Of a DNA stretch of 64,000 bases, positions 8,758-16,508 are shown one piece after another; the stretch's first letter is position 1; each line of letters begins with the position of its first letter. This DNA comes from Providencia rustigianii DSM 4541. Lineage in GTDB: Bacteria; Pseudomonadota; Gammaproteobacteria; Enterobacterales; Enterobacteriaceae. Where the stretch lies: assembly GCF_000156395.1 (NCBI RefSeq), contig NZ_GG703818.1, positions 320,224 through 384,223 on the forward strand. Reading direction: 5' to 3'. The notes under the pieces were generated by a model. That model worked only from the letters and a program-made list of their open reading frames with translations, did no database searches and was not told the origin of the DNA. The translations under genes were made by a program, and so were the position numbers.

Positions 8758-9873
8758 ATGAAATATTATTTTTATAAATTGATTGGGAGTATTTGTTTCT
8801 TTTTGCTAGGTCAGCCTCACGCTTTATCTCTTAGCGGACCTTCTGGTGAATATGATATAGGCGATGGTTTAGTATGGAGCGATGCTGTTAATGATACATA
8901 TCGTTCAGCAACAGGTTGGGGGTACCAAACTTTGATGGATCAAAGCTGTTTTGCCTTTAATATTCGTAGTACAGATAATAATACGGTTTTTAATAGTGCA
9001 AGTACAACATATACATCCTCAGATGGTAAATATACGGGATTAAAGATTGCTGAAGACATCCTTTTTATTGTAAAGGATGCTACAGCCAATACCTCTGGAG
9101 GAGGAGGGCAAAATGGTGGAGCCACGTTTAATTCTTATGGAAAGACGACTGCTACCGGTAGCGCAGTGATCCAAAAGTCTCCATTTACATATTGTGTTAC
9201 AGGGACATCTTATAATAGTTTTCCTAACCCGATGGGGGCAGGAAGAAGTCTCTCTTTTAATGGGACGGTGGCTATTTATGTGGGGCCTAATGCACAGTCA
9301 GGGAAGTATAGCATCCCTGCTTTTTATGCTGGCCTATACATGGAAACAGGGATCCCCCTTTCCTCAGCAGGATATATTACAGTAAAAACGCCGTTATCTT
9401 GCTCTATTTCTACACCACCTACGATTGATTTCGGCAAGGTCAATGTTTGGGATTGGGAAGGTAATACCTCTGGTACACCAGGGGGGAATCGTAAGGATGT
9501 TTTAGGGGTGGTTGATGGCAATTTTTCCATAAATTGTACTGGTAATAATAACGTTGTTACTCCCGCTAAATTAACACTTACGGGAACACTTCAAACATAC
9601 TCGAACGACTTAAAAATGACGATGGATGCCACTGGTGAGGTTGCTCCTGCAACTGTACGAGCCTCAATTAAATCAATAACTTCTCCCTGTAATATATCTG
9701 GGACCCATTTTGGTTCTGGCGGCCTGACCCCACCATCAAATGAAGTTGATTTAGGCGTGCTCACTACCGGTTCACACCAAGTGCCTTACCGTTTTAGCCT
9801 CTGTGCGCTTGGAGAAGGTTTTAAATCTGGCGCCGCTTCTGCCACCGCCACCGTCACCATTGATTGGGAATAA
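8758..9873 (+). CDS. Fimbrial tip adhesin
   Basis: 371 residues, last gene of the cluster and directly after the usher, the usual place for a two-domain tip adhesin. A signal peptide (about residues 1-23) is followed by an N-terminal domain to about residue 210, rich in Gly, Ser, Thr and Tyr with a GGGGQNGG stretch, then a pilin domain starting at TPLSCSISTPPTIDFGKV and ending in the strand ATATVTIDWE. Pilin-domain cysteines come in two pairs. The N-terminal domain is unlike FimH at the motif level; the receptor is unknown. AT content is higher than in the usher, hinting at a swapped adhesin. Confidence 0.8.
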   Translation: MKYYFYKLIGSICFFLLGQPHALSLSGPSGEYDIGDGLVWSDAVNDTYRSATGWGYQTLMDQSCFAFNIRSTDNNTVFNSASTTYTSSDGKYTGLKIAEDILFIVKDATANTSGGGGQNGGATFNSYGKTTATGSAVIQKSPFTYCVTGTSYNSFPNPMGAGRSLSFNGTVAIYVGPNAQSGKYSIPAFYAGLYMETGIPLSSAGYITVKTPLSCSISTPPTIDFGKVNVWDWEGNTSGTPGGNRKDVLGVVDGNFSINCTGNNNVVTPAKLTLTGTLQTYSNDLKMTMDATGEVAPATVRASIKSITSPCNISGTHFGSGGLTPPSNEVDLGVLTTGSHQVPYRFSLCALGEGFKSGAASATATVTIDWE

Positions 9874-9885
9874 CCTGCCTAGCTG

Positions 9886-9919
9886 CTTAGTGGTTTTAAC
9901 AACAAACCACTAAGTTTTT
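9886..9919 (+). terminator. Rho-independent terminator of the fimbrial operon
   Basis: An 11-bp perfect stem (CTTAGTGGTTT/AAACCACTAAG) with a 7-nt loop followed by TTTTTA, 12 bp after the adhesin stop. It separates the fimbrial genes from the Sel1/SPOR gene. Confidence 0.85.
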
Positions 9920-9941
9920 ATAATCCAAAGATAAGAATCTC

Positions 9942-11063
9942 ATGATATTTACTCACCACCACTGGTCTTTCCTATTATTACTAATGGGAATTTCGCTTCT
10001 ATTGTGCCGCCCTGCACTTTCAGTCACATCGCCAACATCCTTAGAGCAAATTCACGACCTCGGCGTGCAATCCATCAATGGAGATGGCGTGCCTATCGAT
10101 CTCGCCAAAGGGCGTTACTATATTCAGCAATCCGCATTGCAGGGTTACCCTCTCGGTCAATACCATTTGGGAATTCTGTTTTTCACTGGTGAAGGCGGCC
10201 CTCAAAACTCAGTCTGTGCAACGTGGTGGCTGGAAAAAGCCATCGACGCGAATAATGAAGTGCGTGAAAGAGCGCAACAAGCCTTGAATGACATTCAGGA
10301 AGATATCGTTATCACAACAAAAGTCGTTGATGAACAACGTTGCCAACAATATTCATACAACTTAATCAGTTTACCTATTACCAAGCCCGCTCAAGCAGAA
10401 CTGCAAGTTAACGCTATCGAACTTTCCGCCGAGGAAAATCATGCGCTACTGGAAGCTTTAAAAAACCGCCAACCGCACCGGATTTATACCACATTGCGTC
10501 GACTGCAAAATGCGCTGACTAAAATATGGCAACCTATTGCCGAGCACCGTGAACGCCTGATGCTAGCCGCTGCACATAAAGCTCATACTCAGCAACAAAC
10601 TATACCAGCAGAGAACAAAACCGTTTCTGACGAACCGACTGAAGTGATCATTCCCCTTGTATTACCACCGTCAGAACAAAAAGGTAAAACTGAACGGGTA
10701 GAATCGATGTCAATCGACATGCCTAGCAAACCCATAGAAGAGACGATCCCAGCAACGAAAAACGCCTCTGTACATACTAATTTAGGCGGCGATATTCGCT
10801 CTGCTGCTCCTCGCCATTACACATTACAATTAGGCAGTGCGGGCAGTGCTGAAGGGCTTTATGACCGCGCTCGTCGACATAAATTGAGCAATTATTTGGT
10901 GTATGAGGCCATCAGAAATGGTCAACAATGGTATGTTTTGGTGTATGGAGAGTATCCAACGATGAGTGCAGCCAAACAGGCCTTAATAGCACTGCCGCGG
11001 GGTCTACAAAAAGATAAACCTTGGGCCCGTAGCCTAAAACACGTTCAATCTGAATTACACTAA
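9942..11063 (+). CDS. Exported Sel1-repeat and SPOR-domain protein
   Basis: 373 residues. A hydrophobic N terminus (about 1-27) is a signal peptide or anchor. Sel1-type repeats follow at about residues 37-107 (LGVQSINGDGVPIDLAKGRY, then YHLGILFFTGEGG). A Pro/Glu/Thr-rich linker leads to a C-terminal SPOR domain (292-373). That domain is very like the one in DamX of this window: both have YTLQL, LxNY, IRNGQxWYVL and KPWxR. SPOR domains bind denuded septal peptidoglycan, so a division-site envelope role is likely. It follows the fimbrial terminator, so it probably has its own promoter. No named gene is assigned. Confidence 0.8.
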   Translation: MIFTHHHWSFLLLLMGISLLLCRPALSVTSPTSLEQIHDLGVQSINGDGVPIDLAKGRYYIQQSALQGYPLGQYHLGILFFTGEGGPQNSVCATWWLEKAIDANNEVRERAQQALNDIQEDIVITTKVVDEQRCQQYSYNLISLPITKPAQAELQVNAIELSAEENHALLEALKNRQPHRIYTTLRRLQNALTKIWQPIAEHRERLMLAAAHKAHTQQQTIPAENKTVSDEPTEVIIPLVLPPSEQKGKTERVESMSIDMPSKPIEETIPATKNASVHTNLGGDIRSAAPRHYTLQLGSAGSAEGLYDRARRHKLSNYLVYEAIRNGQQWYVLVYGEYPTMSAAKQALIALPRGLQKDKPWARSLKHVQSELH

Positions 11064-11160
11064 ACCTATTTTATGGGATCGCTTCAAAATCGTATCCCTT
11101 TCCCCCTCTAATCCAGAATGATGTATACTTGCCGGCAGGAAATTTATTCACGGTTAAATA

Positions 11161-11526
11161 ATGATGAAAGAAACTGAAAAAACACAAATCAAAACGCTTA
11201 GCGACCGCTTAGACCTTGTTCGTCACCAGATGGCAAGTATGCAGCTGACGAACGAAGCAGAAAAATACGCCGAACTTGAGAAAGAAAAAGCGACGCTGGA
11301 AGTTGAGATCGCTCGCGTGAAGGAAACTCGTAACAAGAAGCTCAGCAAAGAAGCACAAAAGTTGATGGATATGCCATTCAAGCGCCCGATCACGAAGAAA
11401 GAGCAAGCGGATATGGGCAAGCTGAAGAAATCCGTACGAGGCCTCGTTATTGTCCACCCCATGACGGCATTAGGTCGCGAAATGGAGCTGGATGCTATGA
11501 CAGGTTTTTCTAAAACTGATTTCTAG
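11161..11526 (+). CDS. yibL: YibL family ribosome-associated protein
   Basis: 121 residues, matching E. coli YibL nearly end to end in recognisable blocks: [66 protein letters not shown] and [11 protein letters not shown]. It is a small, charged, coiled-coil protein found with ribosomes; its function is unknown. Two ATGs lie at 11161 and 11164; the first gives MMKETEK. It marks the left edge of conserved chromosome next to the selC-associated accessory DNA. Confidence 0.93.
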   Translation: MMKETEKTQIKTLSDRLDLVRHQMASMQLTNEAEKYAELEKEKATLEVEIARVKETRNKKLSKEAQKLMDMPFKRPITKKEQADMGKLKKSVRGLVIVHPMTALGREMELDAMTGFSKTDF

Positions 11527-11679
11527 TTAGAAAATCAACCTAACTAAAAATTTATCATGACCGACTAATACTGGCAGGTTCTTAATCTCCTTTGCGTTAT
11601 TATGAACTGTCAGTCATTAGCCCCAATATTTGCTGTGTCCGCAGTTGTTTGGTAAAACCGAATCTTCAACTAACCCCCT
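11527..11679. other. Junction between yibL and the accessory region
   Basis: No gene seen. The conserved chromosome ends at yibL and the decayed rhuM copy begins near 11680. Confidence 0.4.
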
Positions 11680-11847
11680 CAGTAAATACCTGACTAATAT
11701 GCTCGCTGAGCGTGGCTTTACCCTAAAGTTCACAAATCATGGTTTGAGACAACCACAACGTTTCGTATTCAAAGCGGCATTCGACTATATTCTCCGCATC
11801 ACTTAGCAACAGAAAAAACGTGGTTTTTAATGGTAGTAAATACCAAC
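11680..11847 (-). pseudogene. Most decayed rhuM-like relic (copy 3)
   Basis: On the minus strand this reads as scraps of a RhuM N-terminal region: WLSQTMICEL, then after a frameshift GKATLSEHIS. It matches the copy at 12241-12438 but carries stops. The sequence jumps from the 'gcggcattcgac' block straight to 'ctccgcatcacttagcaacag', which in the other copies lie over 160 bp apart, so an internal deletion occurred. It also keeps 'ggttttTAATGGTAGTAAATACCAAC' type sequence found beside the intact gene. Confidence 0.7.
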
Positions 11848-11866
11848 TTTTATAGAGAGAAATCAG

Positions 11867-12226
11867 CTAATCTTGCAAAAAACACATTAATTCTTGCCAC
11901 TCTGGCTTAAGTCTATTTTTGAAATATAACGTACAGAGATCTCTTTTAAATTTACCAAATATGCTTTGCTCTTTATTTTTCAATATACCAATATCTTCCC
12001 ATAATTCATCCGCATCAAAATAAGTCCATACCGAAGGTACAGGAGATAACAGATTACAGTAACAAATAGGAGCAACATACCGACACAGCATGACTTGAAC
12101 ATACTCAACGGGAAAATGTTTTGCGACTGAGGCGATATATTGATAATCCACCCGATTGTCCACAAATATGTCGGATAATGCCGCACAGAGGTCTTTGTCT
12201 GTAAACAGTTGACTTGTATTCACCAC
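11867..12226 (-). CDS. Small protein resembling the DUF7079 family
   Basis: 119 residues, no signal peptide. The pattern ALSDIFVD, then D-x-x-YIA, then EYVQVMLCRYVAP, NLLS and a W-x-x-F block resembles what I recall of the DUF7079 family (A-LS--F-D-E, IA, EEV, NLLSVAG-W--F), small cytoplasmic proteins often seen near polymorphic toxin genes. The start is 15 bp after the stop of a broken rhuM copy. No partner toxin is visible. It may be an orphan immunity-like gene trapped in the island. Family assignment is from memory and tentative. Confidence 0.5.
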   Translation of the reverse strand: MVNTSQLFTDKDLCAALSDIFVDNRVDYQYIASVAKHFPVEYVQVMLCRYVAPICYCNLLSPVPSVWTYFDADELWEDIGILKNKEQSIFGKFKRDLCTLYFKNRLKPEWQELMCFLQD

Positions 12227-12240
12227 ATCACTTCTTTTGC

Positions 12241-12438
12241 TTACTTGTTTTCAGTAAAAATATTGCTGATATGCTCACTAATCGTGGCTTTAGCTTTACC
12301 GTAAAGCTCACAAATCCAGGATTGAGATAACCACAGCGTATCGGATTCAAAGCGGCATTCGACGCGAGTTTGACCATCAACACTACGAAATAAAACAAAT
12401 TCACCCTGTGGTGCTTCCGGAAGATTTTCACTCATCAA
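12241..12438 (-). pseudogene. Truncated, chimeric rhuM copy (copy 2)
   Basis: A 65-codon frame whose first 39 residues (starting MMSENLPEAPQGEF and ending LWLSQ) are identical to intact RhuM at 16509-17546. It then switches to WICELYGKAKATISEHIS, a different RhuM-type helix-turn-helix sequence that matches the relic at 11680-11847, and stops at FTENK. The break at residue 39/40 coincides with the left edge of the 370-bp direct repeat, so the gene is a recombination product between two rhuM variants. The C-terminal 280 residues are missing, so it is probably non-functional. Confidence 0.8.
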
Positions 12439-12690
12439 ATTGCCCCCAATTTACGAGCTAAGAATAAATTATGACCAACAATATACTATGTCACCACAAA
12501 AGATAAGGCTGACAAAAATAGCCATATTCTCCGCATCACTTAGCGGCAAAAAAAAACGCTATTTGTGATGGTCGTAAATACCAACAAACATCCGCAAATT
12601 AGGACAAGCTCTAGAGAATTGGATTGATTAATTAACAAGAAGTTTTTGAGACGTGACGAAAGAAGCAAATCGTGGCGATCACAGGAGTCG
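12323..12690. repeat. Direct repeat, left copy, ending in a selC 3' relic
   Basis: About 368 bp nearly identical to 17431-17801 and in the same orientation. It covers the rhuM 5' end, the region upstream of rhuM and 18 bp of the tRNA-Sec 3' end. Differences are few: substitutions around 12548-12600 and loss of GAAG in the tRNA part. The two copies bound 4.7 kb of accessory DNA. Confidence 0.9.
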
Positions 12691-12983
12691 CATTTGGTGA
12701 GTAATAGTGTTGATATTAAATGAGTTTATTGAGATGGATAAATAGCAGTGCCCCCATTAATGCCCCCAGATTGGTTTTTGAGGGGGATGGGAGATGGAAA
12801 ATTTCTTTTATTATGTACTAATTATCCATTAGCTCAAGCTCACGTTATCTTTGGAAGAGTAAGACCAAAACAAATATGCTGGTGCTAGTTAATCAACAAG
12901 CTTGCTGGTCGATAAACCAGATTAGTAGTAATTCTAGTATTACTTTGCTTATAGTTCAGCATCTGTCCCCAGCCCAAACAAGA
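12439..12983. other. Non-coding stretch across the att relic
   Basis: After the repeat and att relic comes about 290 bp without a convincing gene. At 12749-12768 there are two copies of TGCCCCCA separated by TTAA, read on the minus strand as tandem TGGGGGCA. Such G-rich repeats recall sequence near P4-family integrases, but no integrase remnant can be read, so this is a weak hint only. Confidence 0.4.
12673..12690 (-). other. Attachment-site relic: selC 3' end
   Basis: TGGCGATCACAGGAGTCG corresponds to the CCA end and T-arm of the tRNA-Sec gene at 17780-17801, with four bases (GAAG) deleted. A displaced tRNA 3' end is the classical mark left by integration of an island at a tRNA gene. No integrase gene is present. 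Confidence 0.75.
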
Positions 12984-14354
12984 TTATTCAGGGAGACTTA
13001 TCCGAGTGATAGACCCTTGCGGCTGAAATGCTGGAAAATTAGACCTTACATTTCCATCAGGCAACAAATAGTAATGAGCTGCATTTTTGAAAATTGAAGG
13101 TGATAAAGGAATAAGTGCGTTAGGATTGTGATAAACATCTAACCCTTCAATCCATAACTCCTGATAACTTTCATCATTAACGTTTAAATCAAACTGCAAC
13201 GGCTTTGTGGCATTAGGATCTAGATCATACTGTGTTCCGACCCGCCTCATCTGAGTTCCCTCGGGAGCAAAACTATTAATTAATCCCATTCTATTAAATT
13301 TACCAAATGACGCATCGTTTGAAAATATAACAGCACTTATATGTTCAGAGTTCTCCAGATTGAAAAAGCCAGAAGGTATAACTTTATCACCCCATCTATG
13401 TTCGTCAATTCGTCGTGGTAGTATTTGTAATTGACCGTTCTCATCATGCTGCCATTCATGAATATAACCATATAGATAATATGCCAATGAGACTTTAGAA
13501 ATTTTTCCTGATTCAGGACTTAAGCAATCAGTAATTGCAAAAACCAAAGGTTTTCCAACACATGCTTCCTTTAACCAGTACTCCTTTCTCAGTTTGGAAA
13601 ATAAAGCGCTACCGAACTTGATTGGGTAATAGTTACGCTGAATATTTTCTAATTCTGCTAGGGAAGATGACACTGGAATGGATTCGACTACGCCTCGTGT
13701 CACTGTTGGGTTTACAGTGGTTGCTTCTACACAAAAACGACTATAGAAACTATCACATATAAAATCAGGAATAGCCTCTCTTGGCTCAATTATTACATCA
13801 TTCTCGATGAGCATAGCAAATAAATACAACTCCCAAATCCGCTGCTTAAAGCCGGTGGTTTGAAACTGCTCGATAAAATTTCCATCGGCATCCTCGTGCC
13901 ATCGCATCATTGGCTCAATAATATTTTTTGCGGACAAATGCATTGGGTTGTTAATCAACTCATCAAATAAAGGGTCTAGTCTATCTTTCGTCCCTCTCAA
14001 CGGTGTAAAGAAGTCAACTGGAGTTGGGGGATTAACTTCATCCTGATACTGTAAGCGAATACTATCAATATTCGAGTGACATTCTTCAATTCTTCTGAAT
14101 AAAGCGACCTTTGCAAGCTCAATATCAGAGAAAAAGCTTGTCAGAGCTACATGACGATACCTTTCCGCTTCATCTCTTGCCATTATATTTCCTGCATATT
14201 CACCATCAATACTATCAAATATCATACAGGCCACAATGCATAGATCATCTGTTTGATACCAACTAACCTCTTCGCTAATAAGCTTAACATCTGGATTCCT
14301 CGCATAAGCCGCAAGAGCATTAAATCTTGATTCTTTGATTGATTGAATATCCAC
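12984..14354 (-). CDS. Unknown protein with PD-(D/E)xK-like signature
   Basis: 456 residues, no signal peptide or membrane segment, so cytoplasmic. I do not recognise a named family. Residues 170-215 show a helix with E175 (RIWELYLFAML), then IPDF with D197, then a strand FCVEATTVN with E210 and T212. This spacing fits the E...PD...ExK core of PD-(D/E)xK nucleases, with Thr in place of Lys. The rest holds conserved-looking blocks (SKVSLAYYLYGY, ISAVIFSNDASFGKFNRMG). It stands alone on the minus strand inside the selC island, between the att relic and hairpin-rich DNA. A defence or DNA-processing role is inference. Confidence 0.65.
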   Translation of the reverse strand: MDIQSIKESRFNALAAYARNPDVKLISEEVSWYQTDDLCIVACMIFDSIDGEYAGNIMARDEAERYRHVALTSFFSDIELAKVALFRRIEECHSNIDSIRLQYQDEVNPPTPVDFFTPLRGTKDRLDPLFDELINNPMHLSAKNIIEPMMRWHEDADGNFIEQFQTTGFKQRIWELYLFAMLIENDVIIEPREAIPDFICDSFYSRFCVEATTVNPTVTRGVVESIPVSSSLAELENIQRNYYPIKFGSALFSKLRKEYWLKEACVGKPLVFAITDCLSPESGKISKVSLAYYLYGYIHEWQHDENGQLQILPRRIDEHRWGDKVIPSGFFNLENSEHISAVIFSNDASFGKFNRMGLINSFAPEGTQMRRVGTQYDLDPNATKPLQFDLNVNDESYQELWIEGLDVYHNPNALIPLSPSIFKNAAHYYLLPDGNVRSNFPAFQPQGSITRISLPE

Positions 14355-15028
14355 GCAATCCCACCTTATGAAATTAATTAGCGTGACCTGCTTGCCTCTC
14401 GACTAATTTGGTAAGAAGTTAACAGTGTCCACTTTTGGATGTCTATCTGCCTGTCTAAGATTAGTTCAGCTAAAACAACAATCATTTAAAACATAGAACC
14501 ACAAAAACTATTCGGCATTTCTTTATCTATTGTTTGTCTTTGCTTTTCTCCACGATCAGCTATTGGGTCATGGTTTCTTAGCTGGCTAATTTAGCTAAGT
14601 CTGGTTAGGTTGGGCTTCTTTCGACGGTGCAATCCAAAAAATCCCTAGTCCGTTGATTGGTGCTCTTATCAGGTACGCACTGTAATCTTTCGATACCGCA
14701 GCGTGATTCGGAGGCAGAGCCGGAATTTCGTGTTCCGGTACGTTTTACTACCACAATTTGCCTGTTTATCATTTCGGAGACCGGGCTAAGTCCGAGTCAA
14801 TCAAGTGGTGCATAGAGTGTTAATGTCGTTGAATGGTTTTAAGGAAGTCGTGACAAGCGAGCTTCCCATTGCTAAAATTGGAGTGCGAATCGGAATCTTA
14901 GCAATGTATGCACAAGATTTAGAGTACCAGAGCCTCATGACGCTGTCATGGGGCTCTGGTACATCTGGAGCCTGATAAAGCCGCAGACTCATCTGAACGT
15001 AGTAAGTGAATGAGTTAGGAGACGTAAT
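14355..15028. other. Hairpin-rich region without genes
   Basis: No ORF here looks real; a 63-codon minus frame (14801-14992) simply reads through the hairpins. Three inverted repeats follow each other: GCCGGAA/TTCCGGT (14719-14739), CATTGCTAA/TTAGCAATG (14867-14906), and an 18-bp stem with a 3-nt loop (14924-14962). Their closeness and the lack of coding potential suggest structured RNA or a recombination/replication site, or the debris of a mobile element. Confidence 0.45.
14924..14962. repeat. Long near-perfect hairpin
   Basis: GTACCAGAGCCTCATGAC, loop GCT, GTCATGGGGCTCTGGTAC: 18 paired positions with a single T-G mismatch that would be a wobble pair in RNA from this strand. It has no T-run, so it is not a typical terminator. 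Confidence 0.85.
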
Positions 15029-15122
15029 TAGACTGGCCCCTTAGATCTCCAGACAGTTGGTATCACTTAAATTAGTGATAATCTTAATACTAGTTTTTAG
15101 ACTAGTTCTTGGAGATAACATG
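15029..15122 (+). mobile_element. Left-end relic of an IS2-type element (IS3 family)
   Basis: TAGACTGGCCCCTTAGATCTCC followed by TATCACTTAAATTAGTGATA and TAATACTAGTTTTTAGACTAGT closely matches the IS2 left terminal repeat and orfA promoter region, including the spacing to the orfA ATG. Similarity stops at that ATG; no transposase codons and no right end follow within the next 230 bp. It is the stub of a deleted insertion sequence. Confidence 0.85.
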
Positions 15123-15348
15123 ATGCATGGTCACTCTATTTCTGCATTACACATCTTTGTAACCCTGCCATCCGGTAATTTTTATAAAACTAATATAATG
15201 CAAATGTGCACTTAGGCGTTTCTTTACTTCGATCAGAAACGGTGCGTAAATTCAAAGGCAACAAGTCTCCGAGTATGGGCTGTTTCACTCCCCATAAGAT
15301 ATTTTATCATGCCTGCACTCCGACACCCTGCCAACGTCTCACGGTCGG
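15123..15348. other. Unassigned stretch after the IS2 relic
   Basis: 226 bp with no gene I can support. It contains GTTTC/GAAAC and CCGAC/GTCGG inverted pairs and differs in composition from the genes beside it. It is probably leftover accessory DNA. Confidence 0.35.
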
Positions 15349-15690
15349 CTAGAAAATTTCTGGTAAATCTAAGAACCCCCCACATATGAAGTCATTTTTA
15401 GAGCCAGCAGCCATTACGCTGATCCTTGATTCGGATGATTTCCCGATGAGCACAACCCATCTCTCATTCTGATATTCCCATCCCGCGCCATCAGCATCTC
15501 CGTAGTAAGGAACAACAATTCGAGTATTGTTCGGCGTGATGATTTCCGCTCGGTCTTTGTATGGGATGACCATGGATATTTTTCCGTTTGGCTTCCCATC
15601 ATCTCCAACTAGCCTACAAGGAATTTCAAATCCATATGCATATGAAGAAAGAGAGTATATTAATGATATGGTTGCTATTAGTTTTTTCAT
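15349..15690 (-). CDS. Small exported protein, unknown function
   Basis: 113 residues from the ATG at 15690. This start gives a clear signal peptide (MKKLIATISLIYSLSSYAYG) cleaved near residue 18-20; the longer frame from 15771 buries it. The mature part has two Cys (C25 and one in DFICGG near the C terminus) that could form a disulphide, and short beta-like segments (RIVVPYYGD, WVVLIG). It lies 37 bp after the lipoprotein gene, so both are likely co-transcribed behind rhuM. I do not recognise a family. Confidence 0.6.
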   Translation of the reverse strand: MKKLIATISLIYSLSSYAYGFEIPCRLVGDDGKPNGKISMVIPYKDRAEIITPNNTRIVVPYYGDADGAGWEYQNERWVVLIGKSSESRISVMAAGSKNDFICGGFLDLPEIF

Positions 15691-15727
15691 TATGTTTTTT
15701 TGATATCCATTTTTATTGATGTGCGCA

Positions 15728-16405
15728 TCAATTGATTCTGTATTCGTAGTTTTGGCCTCTGCCGGTAACAATTATTGTGTGATAGTATTTGTAAATAGGG
15801 TCCTCCGCCATAATTACACACACTGTAATCCCTTGAGAACCGCCTGAAGATACATGAGTTATCTTTGCGTTGTTGAAAGTATATTTTGTTTTTAAATCAC
15901 TCAGATACATCGAGCATTGCTTTTTCGCTCTATCCATTATTGGTTTGTTTTTTATCTCTAATTTTCTTCTTTCATCTTCGTATTCTTTGACTATTTTCTC
16001 ATCCTTGAGCGCATTTTCTGATTTGTAATCTCTCGCAGAGATTGAATTAGTTGTTTCATTTTTTGGGAGTGTGCACGTGTATCCATATCCGTCGTGACTT
16101 GAATCAATTAAAAATTTGTCGTTATCTTTCCTTACGGTGATATGTGCTAAGTCTTTTTTAAATTTCCATGTTGAGTCCTTAGCACTAGAGGAATAAAGGT
16201 TATATTCTTCAAATCCCGTTGATAGAGATGACATATCTCGATTAAGCGTTATACGTAGCTCAATTAGTACTCCAGTGCCATTGCGTTGTTCACATGCTAT
16301 TTTTATTTTATTTGGGTCTGGTGGATTGCTTGGTGCTGTGCCAAGTGAACATGCATTTAAGAGAAATGCTGCGAAAGTAATTACGGTAGGTTTGAATCTG
16401 ATCAT
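15728..16405 (-). CDS. Predicted lipoprotein, unknown function
   Basis: 225 residues from the ATG at 16405, preceded by GGGAAAG. It starts MIRFKPTVITFAAFLLNACS, with lipobox LNAC and acylated C19; Ser at +2 suggests outer-membrane sorting. A charged coiled-coil-like stretch (DEKIVKEYEDERRKLEIKNK) sits around the middle, and a C-terminal beta-rich part contains TVCVIMAEDPIYKYYHTIIV. The frame is open up to 16507, but the longer start would bury the signal peptide. It lies 103 bp downstream of rhuM in the same direction. No family recognised. Confidence 0.65.
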   Translation of the reverse strand: MIRFKPTVITFAAFLLNACSLGTAPSNPPDPNKIKIACEQRNGTGVLIELRITLNRDMSSLSTGFEEYNLYSSSAKDSTWKFKKDLAHITVRKDNDKFLIDSSHDGYGYTCTLPKNETTNSISARDYKSENALKDEKIVKEYEDERRKLEIKNKPIMDRAKKQCSMYLSDLKTKYTFNNAKITHVSSGGSQGITVCVIMAEDPIYKYYHTIIVTGRGQNYEYRIN

Positions 16406-16508
16406 TTCAGTCTTTCCCATAGGATTAATTTTGGCAAAAAGAGAACTAATGCCCCTGTAGTGGGCATATAAAAAATAACGAGGAGCGTAGCGACCTTCGC
16501 CATACATT

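Noticed and set aside
12749..12768. Tandem TGCCCCCA as proof of a P4-type integrase
   Set aside because: Such repeats are suggestive, but no integrase sequence can be read in any frame nearby.
14801..14992. 63-aa minus frame in the hairpin region
   Set aside because: It only reads through inverted repeats; no start signal and no recognisable protein.
14719..15350. Retron
   Set aside because: Hairpins are present but there is no reverse transcriptase gene in the window.
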